Source: Stichopus chloronotus
Taxonomy: Eukaryota > Echinodermata > Holothuroidea > Aspidochirotida > Stichopodidae
Direction: 5' to 3'
DNA: 64,000 nt
NCBI GenBank assembly: GCA_021234535.1
Contig: CM037843.1
Location: 19,375,911 to 19,439,910, forward strand
Positions 13,801 through 28,800 of the stretch are shown here, piece by piece; the first letter of the stretch is position 1; each line of letters begins with the position of its first letter. Under the pieces are notes generated by a model. The model was not told the DNA's origin. It saw only the letters and a program-made list of their open reading frames with translations, and searched no databases. A program made the translations under genes and the position numbers.

Positions 13801-16800
13801 CACTTATTTAAGGCTTAAAATGTTTAGAATCGTCAACCTGAACTTATCAAGATGGCTTCATTGAAAGTTGTGATGTAATGCTAGGCCCACTGTGCGAGAG
13901 TAACATTACAAACCAGTTTCACTCTCAGTGTGGTGTTTTGGTACCATGGCTGATGCTCAAAGGGATATAATCAGGTTGTTTTGATGCACACACTGGCATC
14001 AGTAAGAGTACTGTTCAATCTGAACACTTTGTGGAAATTTGGCAGTATTTGAAAACAAGTTTAATGGTTTCTTTCATATTTTTTTCACTATTTAATAATT
14101 ATTATGCAAACCTTAATATCGTGTCGTCCTGTGAAAAAGATTATGGTATAATTTTTCAAATATCGCCCCAGCACTACAGATTCATCGTGTAAAATTGATG
14201 GCAAATGATCTGCCAGAAGGGAACTAATTTCCATCCCGTATTGAACTTGAAATCATACTACATACAGCACTTATAAGTTAATGCCCCCCATCACACTGCA
14301 TGTAGCGAAATTGAAAATTCCAGAGAGAAGAGAGTAAAAAAATGACAAATGAAATAATCCTACCTAATTGCTACAAAATTTCAAGTGTCACAAAAAAGTT
14401 TCTGCAAAACATTTTGGTTGATGTAAAGCATGCTATGTAATGTAGCATTACAAACTTCTGTAATGCTGATAGATACCTTGCTATTTAATTTGGGTGTAAT
14501 AAATGCAAAAGCAAAATTTCACATCCACCTTTCCCTCGGCATTTGTTACAGTAAATATGGTACGCCTGCTGCAATGCTGCTGTGCGAATATGACTTTTAT
14601 AGGCTGAGCGATCAGTTGCAAACAAAACCAACCATCAGGATTAATTTTGCCATCATCACTTCCTCTGCATCATCCAAAACTATATCTACTATCAGGAGGA
14701 AAGAATGTTCAACTCTACCAATGAAAAATGCAAAAAGTTTCAAAAGGATAGGAAGGAAATTCTTCTCATCTGACCTGCAACAACACATGGACCCTTGTGT
14801 TTGACTTTAGTTTTCCTTCCTAGGCAAGCTTTCACCCTCTTTAGCTCACAGCTTGATGAGTATGTTCTGTCATCTGATCCGCACAACGGTTTCTGTCGGG
14901 CATTGGAACAGTCCTTCAAACACCTTGGATCATTTGTGCTGTCAGGGCTGATTGGTAACTGCAAAATGAACACAAAAATCAGCCACCACCATGATCGCTA
15001 TACATTGCTAAGATCCCTCAAAAGACAGTATGAAGTACGCATTTCAATGTACAAGACCAACGAATGGTTGCAATCAAGACAATGAGAACATTTTCAAATA
15101 ATGCTATTTCATATTTTACATAAAAGGGTGTGGACAGATGCACTAGGTACAAAATTTTGAATGAAGGCAAAACCATTTTGGGATTTGTCCTTAACAAGTT
15201 TGCCACAAATTTTTTGCCGCCAACTGACATTTGAACCATACCAAGATTCAAACTTGGAGTTTATACAATATGATTTGCCTTTACGGAAAGAAAGTACATG
15301 ATGTGAGCTACAACGTGACATAGGCCTACTGTACATACATGATTAAGTAGCATTTCTTGAGACATTATTATTAATGCACATTCTTTCGTTGAATCAACTC
15401 TCCAGGGCTTCTTCTTCCATGCATGCTAACAAAGTTGGAAGAAAACATCCCTATTATGTATTGGCACCAAGCTTTAAATAGGCCTACTACTGCACTACAC
15501 CTGATGCAGTACTCAGTAGTTCCCATCGTTTGAGACAGTATTCACTTGATTGCACATATGCATGCACCAAAAGTACTGCTGGTTCTTATTTGAATTTCCA
15601 CATAGTGTATCGTCAAAAGTCACACTGACTAGCGAGCGATTTTTGTAATTTACTTGCACCGAGGCCTTGATGCCTCGTAATGTAGGTACGAGCAAGGCCT
15701 AACGTTATCCATAGGCTAGGTCCCAACAATGTTAGGCCTTGGTACAATGGTAGATAGTCGCTCCGTGCGTGACAAGTGTTACAAACACAAAGTGACCTGC
15801 ATAATGGGCCTACCTAACGTTTAAGTCCCAACAAAGACCACCACTTTTGCTGCTCCGTAAGTGGCATGTTACAACTGCTTTATGCGACCGACAAACTGGT
15901 TTGTGGATCAACTGGACATTTGTGTTACCTAACTCACGGTCATGGCGGTGTCGGGCCAACTCTTATGTATAGCACATGCGCGCTAGTCTCATTGAATTCG
16001 ACGCATGAGCTGGGTCGAGTGTGCCGGTTGAGACGGTCGGACGTTAATTGTTTTACTTTGTTTATATTATAATTTCATTAATCAAATTATTTTTTTAATA
16101 AAATTACTTAATTTTATTAATCAAATTACTTATTGGATTAATTTTAAGTTGTTTAATCAAATTAATATTAGATTATAATATATTAAATCAACTTAATAAT
16201 TTACTAATTTGATTAATCAAATTAATAAATTTATTAATCAAATTATGAATTTGTTTCATACAATTATTAATTGACTAAATGATAATAACCTTGATAAATC
16301 AAATTATTAATTTGATTCGTCAATTTAAATAATTTGATTTATCAAGATTATTTAATCAAATTAAAAACTTGATATTTTTTCATTCTTGTAATGAAACGAG
16401 AAAAACATTTACGTGGCTACAATGGGTTTTCGTACCCTACTATACACCGCACTCGTGCACACATTCAACCTGGTGCAGAGAGGGTTACCTTAAAGTGATT
16501 GCGTGCGTAGGCAAAAAGTAAAAAGATTGAAATTTCATCTCCAAAAGTTTGGTAAGGCTTTTAATTACACCATTCAGACAATCTCCGAAAATAAATAGGT
16601 TTCAGTTGGTTAGTTCTGCCATATGATTTCAGATTCTTCTAACATAACGACAAAAAGTGTAGAATACGATAATGTAGTGGTTGACAATTCTCATTCATAT
16701 CAACGGTCTGCTTCTTGAGCAAGACAATGGGAAGTATACTAGTATTGAATATTCAGTTAACAACTCAGGATCACTGACGCCGCGTGCAAGGTTGTGTTCA

Positions 16801-19800
16801 GTTCGTAGGTTTTTTTGTAAATACAGTGTTTCCTTTCACTAAATACTGCAAATTCCCGATACCTACAGTGTACCAAGGAGCTACGACTTGAGTAGTATGT
16901 TTTTGATACGCTAGTGAGACCTGTACTGTTGCATATTCATTATGTGGGCGGTTATAATAAGAACCCTTAATTTTCAAATATGATTTGTTTTTTACTGTTT
17001 TATGCCAATCCTATTGCTTTTCGAAGTAGTTACTGTCATTTTCCTTCATTGAAAGACATAGTCCGTTCATGTACAACCTCGCGTGTATATTTAAAAATAA
17101 AGAAAAAGTTAAGATCAAACATAATCTTACCTTTTTGGTTTTTCAGTACACACGCAATCACTTTAATTAATGTGGAACGCGAATCAGGTATGTTTCATGC
17201 CACGCACCCAATGACACACGAAACGTGGATAAACAAGTTGTCGTTGCATGAAAATGTCTCACATTTTTTGTATTCTTAATATTAAGAGATGGGAAAAGGA
17301 AATATTATTTCCCAAATGTTCCCACTTTTTTTTGGGGGGGGGGCAGCTGCCCCTGCTTCCAGTGGGGTAAGTAGGGGTGGGTCAGTGAGATGTCGTTGCT
17401 TCTGAAGTTGCGTATACCAACTATAATAACGTTAGTTCTGTGATCGACCGTGGATACATGCTTAATAAAAGAAAAGTGGTGGTACATGCAAGAAATATTG
17501 TTGGTCTTATACCTTACAGATTTGATGAAGGTTTCTTATGCTCTTACACATTAATAAAATGCTTTTTAATCTGCATTTAAGCATTGAAACTTAGACAATA
17601 GTTAACCGCAACGGTTACACACTGTTCCATAGCTAGTCAGTCTCAAATATGCCCACAAACTGAACACATGCATTTTTGCGACGTCAGTGATCCTGACTTG
17701 TTGGGAAGTGATATGAATTGTTTTGCTCAATATTCAACAATATTGTACTTTTCATTGGCCTGTTCAAAGCCGTACACGGTTGATTTGAATGAAAACTGTC
17801 AACCGCTACATATCGCATTTTACACTTTTTCTCGTTATGTCAAAAGAATTTGAACTCATATGGCAGAGTTAACCACCTGTATGAAACCTATCTTTTCCCC
17901 AAAAATGTCTAGATGGGCAATTAAAAGCCATACCAAACTTTTGGACATGAAATTTTAATTGTTTTTACTTTTTGACTACGTTCGCAATCACTTTAGAGAA
18001 AGACAATAGACATTTAATTCAGATTAAGTTTGAAACACAACTTAGCTCAATAAAGAAGTGTAAAATGATGTAGTCTTTGCACGGAAAGGTACGGTATAAT
18101 AGTAACCAAACAGATCGTGCTGCTAAGAATTGTAGTGAGGGACCACTCTGAGTTTCACCCAGAGTGGAGTAAAAATTCACTTAAAAAGAGTGATACTTCA
18201 CACAATTGGAATGAAATTTCCGTAAAATAATTAGAATTAATTAAATCCTATAACATTCTATAAATTGTATGTGTTGCCCAGTTACATGTCGGAAGAAAAA
18301 TGCACCTTGTCACCCCCTGGGAGAAGCACAAGAGGGGCAGCTGCCCATAGCTGCCCCATAGTTCCTGGCTTCCCACCCTCTCTCTCCCAATCACGCAATG
18401 CGTATTTTGAACTTTCACTGGTAATAGAACAATGTCCTATTTCTTGTCCGAAATTATGGAAAGTGTGTGAGGAATGCTTTCACTTTTGGAATTTAAATTT
18501 TGTAATTATCACCGACAAACGTCAGCATCTTGCATTCAGTGATTCAAAAGGTATAATGCGTATATCAGGGTTTCAGCTGGGGTAGACGTCGAGGTGGTAC
18601 CATATACGGGGGCCATAACTGCAGTCTGTGTCGACTTGAATAGTGCAAGTGATAAGACTTACATGTCCCATATGGGATCCAACAGATCCGAAAAAACAAG
18701 ATACTGCAGTAATAGATTATTTTAAACCATTTTATGTCACGATTTTATCATACTCCCACTCCTCGGGACGTGACCACCAGACGGCGAATATTTTGAAATG
18801 ACCTCTCTGTGGAACCAACAGCCCTTTCCTTCCCCTTTCTTCAATGAAAGAGCTGCGTATGCTCACAAACGGTCAAACTCGAAACGCAAAATCTGATTCA
18901 CACTGATCTATTCTTTAACTATCACTTCTACAAAAAAGGACGGAGGATTAACGCTTATTCAAAATCTGTGTCGTTGTCCGATATAACGAAAGTTGCATGC
19001 AGTGAAAAATCAAGAAAACAAAAAAGACCAGCAGTGTACCGTTCAAAAAATACATAACAATTTAACACCTTTCAAAAATTGCAATAACCCTCCCCCTTTT
19101 CTCCTGTCCTTCACTTATCTCGGGGAGATAATAGTTCCCCTGTTGCATGACGGTATCTTAACGGAAACACACTATTAGCAACGTCAAGTGTAACGACTAC
19201 ATACCACAACTGCTTTATTAACGGCTGTGATGATTTACTACATGGTGTTGCGTCTCCTTCGAGCGACTAGAAAATTAGAAGCGACAAATTTGATTCCTGC
19301 CGCGTAAATAGTGGACGTTCTGTGGTGGCTGCGTAACTCTTTTCAATATATTAAAGATGTTGGAAGTTTGTGCTTCCCCGAGGAGCTACAACCGGGCACG
19401 TCTAGCCTCCCTTTGACAGAGTACAGGGTACATGAAACCAGACACAAGAAAACCCCCAGAGAGCCTTGGAATTTGAGAGTTTTGCTTGTACCCCGAAGGA
19501 CGCAGTGCAAACTGGATTCGAACCCACCTCTGCATGCATGGTTCAGGTAATGTTATTATTATGTTGACAAATTGAGAGTAACAAAAGAAGAGCATTTATT
19601 TCTTTATCTACAAGCAAAAGGGCGAAATAGTACCTCCACGAGCATCGGGAAGAGGCAAAACGGCACATTGCGGCAACGGTGACGACGACAACGTGAAAGG
19701 GACGCCTCTTGGAGTCCAACTGGGACAATTGATTTCTTTCTTTTCATACCTTCTTTTTTGTTTCATTAGAGGTAAAAAGAAAACAGCAATACCAAAGCTG

Positions 19801-22800
19801 ATTCTGGAGTGGATTTGACTTTTTTTTTAGCAAATTGTACATTAATGATACACATATGATTTGCCCGAGGTCATGACATTGGTCTAGGGCTCCCCAGCGG
19901 AGAGTCAGTCACTCGACGGTGAACCGAGACCGATGAAATAGGGTTACACTTGAACCGACTTCCTGCAGCGCTTAAAATCGTGACCAGCTCGATTCAATCG
20001 GCACCGCTTCAAGGTAAATAAGAGTAATCCATTCCCCGTGGTTACGAGTTAAACTGGCCTAACATTTGACAAAGCTTACGTTATTCTGCAAATTTATAAA
20101 TATATATAGTCGTAAAGAAGAAGACTGAAGACAATCGGTTTCATATAGCTGAGTTAAAATTTAAAATAAACAGCCGAAATTATTGAAACTCTTTCAGTGT
20201 ATCAGTTTACGCAAATCGCACGATTTTCTGATAAGACTCCGTACACATCATATCAAAAAATAATAATCTAACTTTCTTCAGAGCATATTTCATTATCTGA
20301 ATCCGGCGTATACCAAACGATAAATTGTTAGAGTTAGATATAAGTTTGTCAACTTTGGATATTCAAAAGACCAACCTACTTGTTCACAAAAACACAGTCG
20401 CACAAATCGCATATAGCATGTGGCTATTTAGTCATGTTCAAGACTTTGTGAATCTTTCCCCTTTCTTCCCACATTCCCACAACGCCCATATTTCTAGAGT
20501 TTCTATGGAAAAAGAAACCACTACCATCGTCTTAACACAAGGCTAGTGGCTATAACGAAATATCTCCAAATAAGGGAAAGATGCAAATTACAGCTAAGAT
20601 CGGCTGGAGATAAACTTCCAATGTCCGTAGTCAGGCTAACCATTTTGGGCGGGGCCTTATCAATGTTAGAGGGAGACTTTTGCCTTTTTAAGGGTTCTAG
20701 ATGCAAAATGGCGTCGACTTCCATCGCTCACTCAGTATTTGTATTCCAAAAAGCAGCACCAGTTACTGATTTCTTATCTTATGGGGGAGCGAGCGCGTGC
20801 CCCCCGTGGCTACGTGCCTGCCCATGCAGGTAACTGTCTCCTGCCATATATTGCGCAAGTTAAGTACCATGGTCATAGGCCTACAGTATGACGTGAAATC
20901 ATTTGAAAGTATTCTTACAAGGTTACGTCCTGTGGAAAATAGCGCAAAGTAATGTACCGTAATTTTTTTTTATATTAAAATACATAATAGAGCAATTTCC
21001 AGGATACCTTTACATAGTGTGGACAGTCAAATCATCGAGTGTTTCTCTCACTTCTTGAGGAAGGCATATGCATGAAGGACAGCAAGACAGACAGGAGCGA
21101 CTCCAGGGTGCGGAAAGTGGGGGGGGGGGGTGAGTAACATATAGAGGGGTGCTACCGCGGGGTTGAGGGTGGGTACGTGGGACTGTGCATGAACGCGCTA
21201 TTTGTGGTAAATACACACATAGGCCTGTATTACAGATCGTGCGAAAAGGTTTGGGTTTTTCTGAAAGTAAAGTAGGCCTATGTTTTTCTAGCTACTATTT
21301 TTCCAATTCCTAGAAATCTATACCTTTAAGGCCGTTTGAAATGATTACAAAAGGAAAGTCTCTGAAAAGTATGGGGGGTGGAAGTAGTCCCCTTCCCAAA
21401 TCCCGTGCAGGCGTAATCCAGTGTTCGATACTAAAATCAATGCCGTACCACTTGGTATTGCGCATTTTCAAAGATTGACTACGTCATACATATGTTATAC
21501 ATTCATATATGCTCGCCTCCCATTTCCCATCACTGCAATAAATTTTAATCAGTTGTAATCCGAAAAGGAAGGTTTTTGTAGCTATATGTAACGAAGATGA
21601 TGTTATACACATGGCCATCGGGAGTGAATCATTCAATCGTTTACCGTAAACTGTCATGTCGATTATGAGTAACCATGTTGTATCTAACGTTGCCATAGTA
21701 ACACTATATGATCGGCGCGAGCTCCTACGAGGAGTATAGGCCTACTGTAGTGAGATACCTCAGATGTGAAGTTGCATGACTTAGTCTAGTAATTAATTAA
21801 AATAAGTTCACTATACTTAAATGTTTCCTGGGAAGTATTCCTCGGCATCCTACATTTGCAGTGTCATAGGTCAAATTTCCGTTGGTCTAATTGAACAATC
21901 AGATTATGTATTACAATTAGACAAATCTATCTTTATAACATGAAAAATTATACAGAAGAGTCTTCCCGGCGCCGAAATCGGCAAGAGGTTATAAAGTTAT
22001 CACCCTAGCGTGCCATATATCATATGAAAGATAATAGCCTGGTAACATCACATCATCGCTGGATAAATCAACACAAAAAATCTACAAATAAACATCCTTT
22101 AGACAACCCAAGGGTCGCATGCCTACCAATAGACATCAACTCAACCTCCTTCTTCATTGGAAATAGTCCATATAAAAGCATTAAGCACTTGACGAATGTT
22201 CCACTACTGAAAAAAAAATCGTCAGAAGTCATCCATGATGTCAAAATCACTTACGCAGGGTTTTAAAAAACAATCATAGAAATTACGTGTCTCCTGCATA
22301 CCCGTGCCGTTTTCTGTTCTTTTTTTTTTTTTTTTTAAATCTGCTATTTCTTCATAATTTGTATGGCCCTTTTATCGTCGACAGCATATCCACAATAAAC
22401 TGTGACGTCAGAATTTGTAACTATCATACCGTATACGTCAGAATTTGTAACCATCATACCGTCCTGAAATTGTCCTCTCCGCTCTGTGTACCATTCATGA
22501 CTTTCATTCACGTGATGGGTATAGATGCTCCACCCAATCCAAGACATGGTACCATGCATACAAGTCTATAAGACTTTTATCCCCTTTTTTAAGCTGCCGA
22601 ATGTCTATGACCATAACCTAACCTCGTCAGACTGATGTATCAGGTATTATATACATGTCTCGAGACAAGAATGTGAAAACTTCGAAGACGAAACCATGGG
22701 TTTGGTGGACACACCAAAACTTACAGTACATCTGTACACATGCGCAAAAATAAGAAAGTGTACTGACACACTAATCACGAAAAATGCATATTCATCACTG

Positions 22801-25800
22801 CAGTTTTGGGCCACCAAATCCATACTCTTGCTTGGCTAGATTTCACATTAGTGTCTCGAAAACATGTATACCACACAGTAGGCTATATGATAGACCTGAC
22901 AAGGTTACGTTGTGGTCAAATACGTTAGGAAGGTTAAGGGGATACATGTCGTAACACTTGTCAAAATGCGTGATATCATGTTATATATATTGGGTGTCGG
23001 CGACAATACCAAACTATGGTTATTTGTTTAACCCTACGCACAATTACAAACTGCTACCAAAACACATTTAGATGCATGATATATATCTGGGCCTTGGCCT
23101 TTTGAGTGTGATTAAAATGTTTCAAAAGAACGGTTGCTACCGACCCACTTTCCCCTTGTTTCTTATACGATCTCGCGAATCTTGGTTTTGTGATTGGTAG
23201 GCATTAATTGACGTTGGCAATTTTTCCAAGGGCATTTATGGAATGACATCGCTTATGTAATCCGTGCAATGTTGTAAATTTTAAAAATAAGTTGTACTTA
23301 CTGTGTGTTCTCTCATTTTCCCTTTCTTTCCTACGTTTCAAGGAACTTCTTACTCACCAAAGAGTGATCGACCAATAAACCAAAATAATGGTTAGGATAT
23401 TTTACTTGGTCCAGTATCACTCGTTAGGCAGATTTATTTGGACATAAATTTACCAACCTCTGCGTGGGAGAAACTCAGTCACACTCACTGTAAACATCAT
23501 GCGTGGTAGGTCAGTTGCAGCAAACCATATACCCAAAAGAGGCATGTTCACTTGTAACATGAAATGGCAGATTTGCATCTGAACGTACTAACTTCGTGTA
23601 AGTGGTTGTCATGCAAGAATGACGTCACTGCTAAGTGAATCTTCGTGTTGGCAAAATTAACCGCAATTAGTTACCGTGCACTGACCCAGTGTGAGGCTCA
23701 TGTTGTGTCCAGTTTTTACCACAAGTAATAAAACATTTATCTGCTATTTATGTTACAAGGCACCGAACATGACGGAAGGCAAAACAAGGAATCGGGTATA
23801 CGTCACGTTAATACAGGCGAGAGTTTACGAACTTGTATGCCTTTCCTATACTACGTGCATCTGATTAACTGGTATACCCCATTCCCGGACAATTCCCCTC
23901 CCCCTTTCCCCGGAAAATTTCCAACGGACAACTACCACTAGGTAGATAACTAGGTAGACTCTGCAGAGTCTGCTTGGGCTGGAAAGTTTCTGGTCCTAAT
24001 CTTGGTTCCGCCACCTCTCCGTATATCTACTGTACTGCTCTCCCGGAAGAGAGTTAACTCCCCTCTCTGATCGCTGCCCTCGCGGACGGCGATCACAGGG
24101 AAAAGTGATTACTAGATGAGCATATATCCTCGGTTGGTTATAAATAGGCTGCAGCTCAAATTGTGAGGAATGTATTAAAGGAGGGGAATTCATTCGCCGA
24201 GAAAGACTTTGCAAAGTCTAATAACTAGGTTGTCTGAGCAGGGAGTTGGTGCTTATTCAAATAGCAACTCCCTGGTCTTAGGGGTAAAAGTTATTTGTTC
24301 GGGTCGAAATTGCATTTCCGTGAGATGTCCGTTCAAGGTATACCTTTGCTATTTCATGGGAAAACTCCATATATGAGTTTGTGACTCTGTTTTCTCGTTT
24401 TCTTGTTGCAATTGTAAAAGCTCTGCCAAATCATTACCGGTATGCAATCAAATATTGTTATCATATCTATATTCAATTATGTAATAAAATAAATAAACGT
24501 TTCATTCATTCATAAATTATCGCCCAAGTATCGATATACCGACTGAGACAGAACGTTAATTAAGGTGTATAACTGATAACGATCGGTAAAAGATCTCAGC
24601 TTGGCCGGTCAGATTATTCGTTGAGTCTTGGTCATCAAAATCAGTCTATTCCGTCGACTTTATCACAGTCCAACATTTTCCACCTGGCCATATCAGGTTT
24701 ATGCAACATTTTTAAAAGATTTAGAAAGTAATATACAACTTTCATCGTTGCGGTTCAAGCATAGATAGGCATATCACGAGCATATCACTAAGAAATCTTT
24801 TTGAATTCTTCTGGATTTTGCCAGCAGGATCTATGTTTCAACTCTGGGACAACGAGAAGGAAAGATTCACGGAATTGTAGACGTATAAACCAAGCTGACA
24901 AACGTGCCAAGTTTTCCATGAAAATATAGTTCCACTTTAAAAGTTAGGAAGTTTTATCCCTACATGTCAAAATGCTTTCTGTTTTCTCGTTCTCTCGCCT
25001 CATCGTTTTCTTACTGTTAGTGAACCGTACCACACCAAACGTCTGTTTTTCGCTGAAATATTTTCTTGGCTGTGCACGAAACGAGCAAAGCGTGCCAAAC
25101 ATGAAATCGAACCGATTTAATACAATTTTTGCAGCACGTCGGCTGATTAATGGTCTTCTTGCTCTGTCTTCTCTTTCTTGAAAGGGAGGTGGGAAGAAAG
25201 AAGAAAAAACACTTTTCCCCTTTTTTCATTAAACAGTATATATTCGCAGGTTGTCACTTTGAAAGATAAGCATACTCAATCACATTTAATGTACTGAATC
25301 ATGCACGGTCTTCATGCCGAAGGACATATGATAAATAGATCGAATCAATGTTTTGTCATCATCCGGCCATCCAAAGTGTTTTCAGCTTTGTAAACTTCTT
25401 TGCATCATAAGAAGGAAGTAGTTAACACCACCCACTATCTCCACCTCCCCCCCCCCCCCTTTCCGTCCGTTTCTCTCTCAAAACGATTAATGTTGATATG
25501 TTCCATTCCAGTTTCATCCATATTCGCCATGACGGTTTTTTATAAACTTCCAGATTCCATAAATATACAATATCCAGACAGTTTTTGGGGTAATAAAATT
25601 ATTGCAGTTGACAATCCCATTAAATTCAATATATGAAGGTTTTTAACGTATCACGAAAGTGATGATAGTGTTTCTATTCTTCCGTAGAGACTTCATGTAC
25701 CGCAAGAACTACATTTCTATGTATTCTATAGTTAGTATGATCTAGGCTACTCAATCACTCCAGTCTCAGACTGATGATCTCTTGTACGTTCACTCTGAAG

Positions 25801-28800
25801 GTCAACAAAGAGTCAAACATTGTCAAATATTCTCTCCTTTCCGTGCAATGTTTGGTCTATTTATGATTTATTGTTTGTGTTGAGTGTAAACCTTGCGGAA
25901 TTGTGGAATCTTATGCATAAAACTGGTTCAATCGCTAACTTTGGCTGTCATTTTGTCCTAACTATCCCAGTCTCTTTTTCCTTGCTACCAAGTCAGCATC
26001 CCCTTTTAACCATTTATTTTTCCACAGCACCTTCCAACATGTATTTCGCGACTAGACCAACTTGATGACTCACGCACATACACCATACTTGACAGAGGAT
26101 ATTCCATATCGGTGTGCATGGGCAGTTATATTACATTAATATATTATTTGGTCCCGACTCCCTAACCCCCCCCCCACCCCCATTCCGCCAACACAAAGTC
26201 TGTAATTTTGTCTCACCATATAAACCGAAGATGCATGGATATACAGTGCAAGGGGCCGTTCAGATTACTCCTGATAAGGCTGTGCCATGAAGTGATAAGG
26301 CTGTGCCATGAAGTGATAGGCTGAAATCTACAGCACTACATTCATCATTCATACAATATGATAAATCTACAATGTCGCGGTTGGTTTACGGTTCCACGTG
26401 ATTTTATAGCAAGGAGGAGAAGCAAACAAAGGAAGTAAGATATGACACAAAGGACGAAAGGAACTAGAAGCCGTTTACCCAATTTCCAATCCCCCTCCTC
26501 TCGGTGTGGAAATAACCACCCCCTCCACCCACCCACCAGAGTGATCCTACACTACAGTGGACACCAAACATACACGAAACAACAATATAATGAGCGTGGA
26601 AAAGAAGCTCCAAACACGGTATTCAGCCATTGAAGTGCTTGTTACGTTTATCACAAAGTAGCCCATGACAGGATCCCGAGAGTCGAATGTTCAAGATTTT
26701 GTTATGACTGTACACAATGAAGTTATTTCTCCAAGAGTTGTGTTTTAAACGTTGCTAAAAACTTTCACCAAAAAAAAAAAATAAAATAAAAATGTGCACA
26801 CACACAGAGGATAGTATAAGTTTGTAGTCAAGTTACTTTTTACTCTATCACAAATAAAATTCGCTTAAAGTAACAACAAAGTCAATAATACAATAATTCT
26901 TTCCCACATGTAATTAATTTTGATAAAGGCCAGATGAGTAAAATGCGGTGTCCGCTTCCATTTTCCACTAAAAAGACTGGTATATCTTGCGCACGAAATG
27001 TACTCTATAGCATGCGGATACTGATAACATGCCATTGATATAAAATAAGTTCTGTGTGCAAGATTACCATGCAGGCTTTTAGAGCAGATCCTCCGGAAAA
27101 GGGGAGGGGACACCGCCCTCACTTTACGTGCCGGTGGACCTTTAAACGTCACTGTCAACCAGAATCACGGAGTGCCTCTTTTTACACGTTTCTTTTATTC
27201 AGTCGGCCAACGATTATTACCCAAGTTTTCTGGTATCTTTCGAATAGGCATAGGATCCAGCTTGGTGAGGAAAGGGGGGATGTAGGGGGGTAGGGGAAAA
27301 CCCTGATCAGGAGAAAATGCCCTCCCCGTTGGTGCCGCCATTTAAGCCAGGACCTCCCCCTCCTAAATAGAAGCAACCCTTCCGCAGTTTACAAATTAAG
27401 CCTTCATGAAACGTGCTGAAAGAACTCACAAACTATGCAGGCCAGTCCTTATAAAGGCCTCCCTTAAAACTCCAGTCACAGTAGTCACAATGTGCAGACA
27501 CAAATACGTTTGCCATCTTCTGCATTTACTTTCTGCTCAATCGAGTATCAGCGTTACAATTTTATATGAATTTTAATCAATTACCCTAAAGTTTCGAACA
27601 AGCATGTACAGTAACCTCGGTGGGGTGAGGGGAGGGGCGAAATATGTACCAGTGTGTGAAAGCAATCTATCAAGGTTTTTCTTTGTTAAAATTAAGAATT
27701 ACGTGTATTACTCGTTGATAGAATGAAAGTCATTTTCAGCAAATGGACCTAGAATTAAAAAAAAATGAAAATTGTAGCATCTTCGTTCAAAAGAGGACGG
27801 GGATACCTCTCCCCATATACCCCTCCACAGGACGACGGTCAAGAATGGGGAAGATAATTCGACTTTTCCCCTCCCTCCCCCTTCTACACGCACACACACA
27901 CCTGGCTAAGCGACTGTATCTACACGTATATAAAATCCAATTGACCTACGTTGAATATCATCGCATAAACAACCACCGGTACTGGTATTAAACCCTTCTA
28001 ATCGTTGACGGTATGATTCCTGCAGTGCTGGCTTCATTTTTAAGAAAGGTTTGGCTACAAAAAGCAACTGAACTAGAGTAGGCTTATATGTAACCCCCCC
28101 CAAAAAAAAAATCTATAGATGAGACGGGGCTCAGTCTTCCTGACCCCCATACGTCTTTCATGAAGTAGTAACCTGAACCTCACCAATGTAAAATATTTTC
28201 AATTCCTCTTGAAGTGGTTACGTCGGGTCTTCCACAATGATAAACATACATTCACAATTACTATTCATAAATTCATTAAATACCGAAAGAGACTGCACAC
28301 ATGTGATGACTAATTGTGTAGGGATTCTAGAATCCATTCATAAGAACCCATTTTTATAGCTACTGATGCAGTGTGAGTCCTGGCTAAATTATCACTGCCA
28401 TTATAGATTACAATACTATAGGTCTGTTCCCCAAACTGTGACAACACGTCACAGCACAGACTGCATGGGTACAAGAAGTGTGTCTGAATTGTCGATATTT
28501 CTCAGTGAACTTTTCACAATTCACTTTGAACACGTATCATTAAGTCAATTCGCATGTATAAAGGTTACGATTTTACCAAGTTGGTTCAGGCATATGAAAT
28601 CCAACTTTCATAAAACCAAGTTTCGAAAATGTTTGTACTTCACAGTAACGGTTTGGTGTCTGGGTGATAGGAGCTAGGCGATGAAAGGTGGGAGGGGTGA
28701 GATACTGAAGTTACTGCTCTCAGTGGCAAACAGCACCATGACTACAATCACAAATGCTACGCAAGTCAAGTGATACCATCTCACTCTTCAACGCATCTTA

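Noticed and set aside
19510..19530. tRNA gene on the minus strand
   Set aside because: Only the B box is present; there is no A box, anticodon arm or acceptor-stem pairing.
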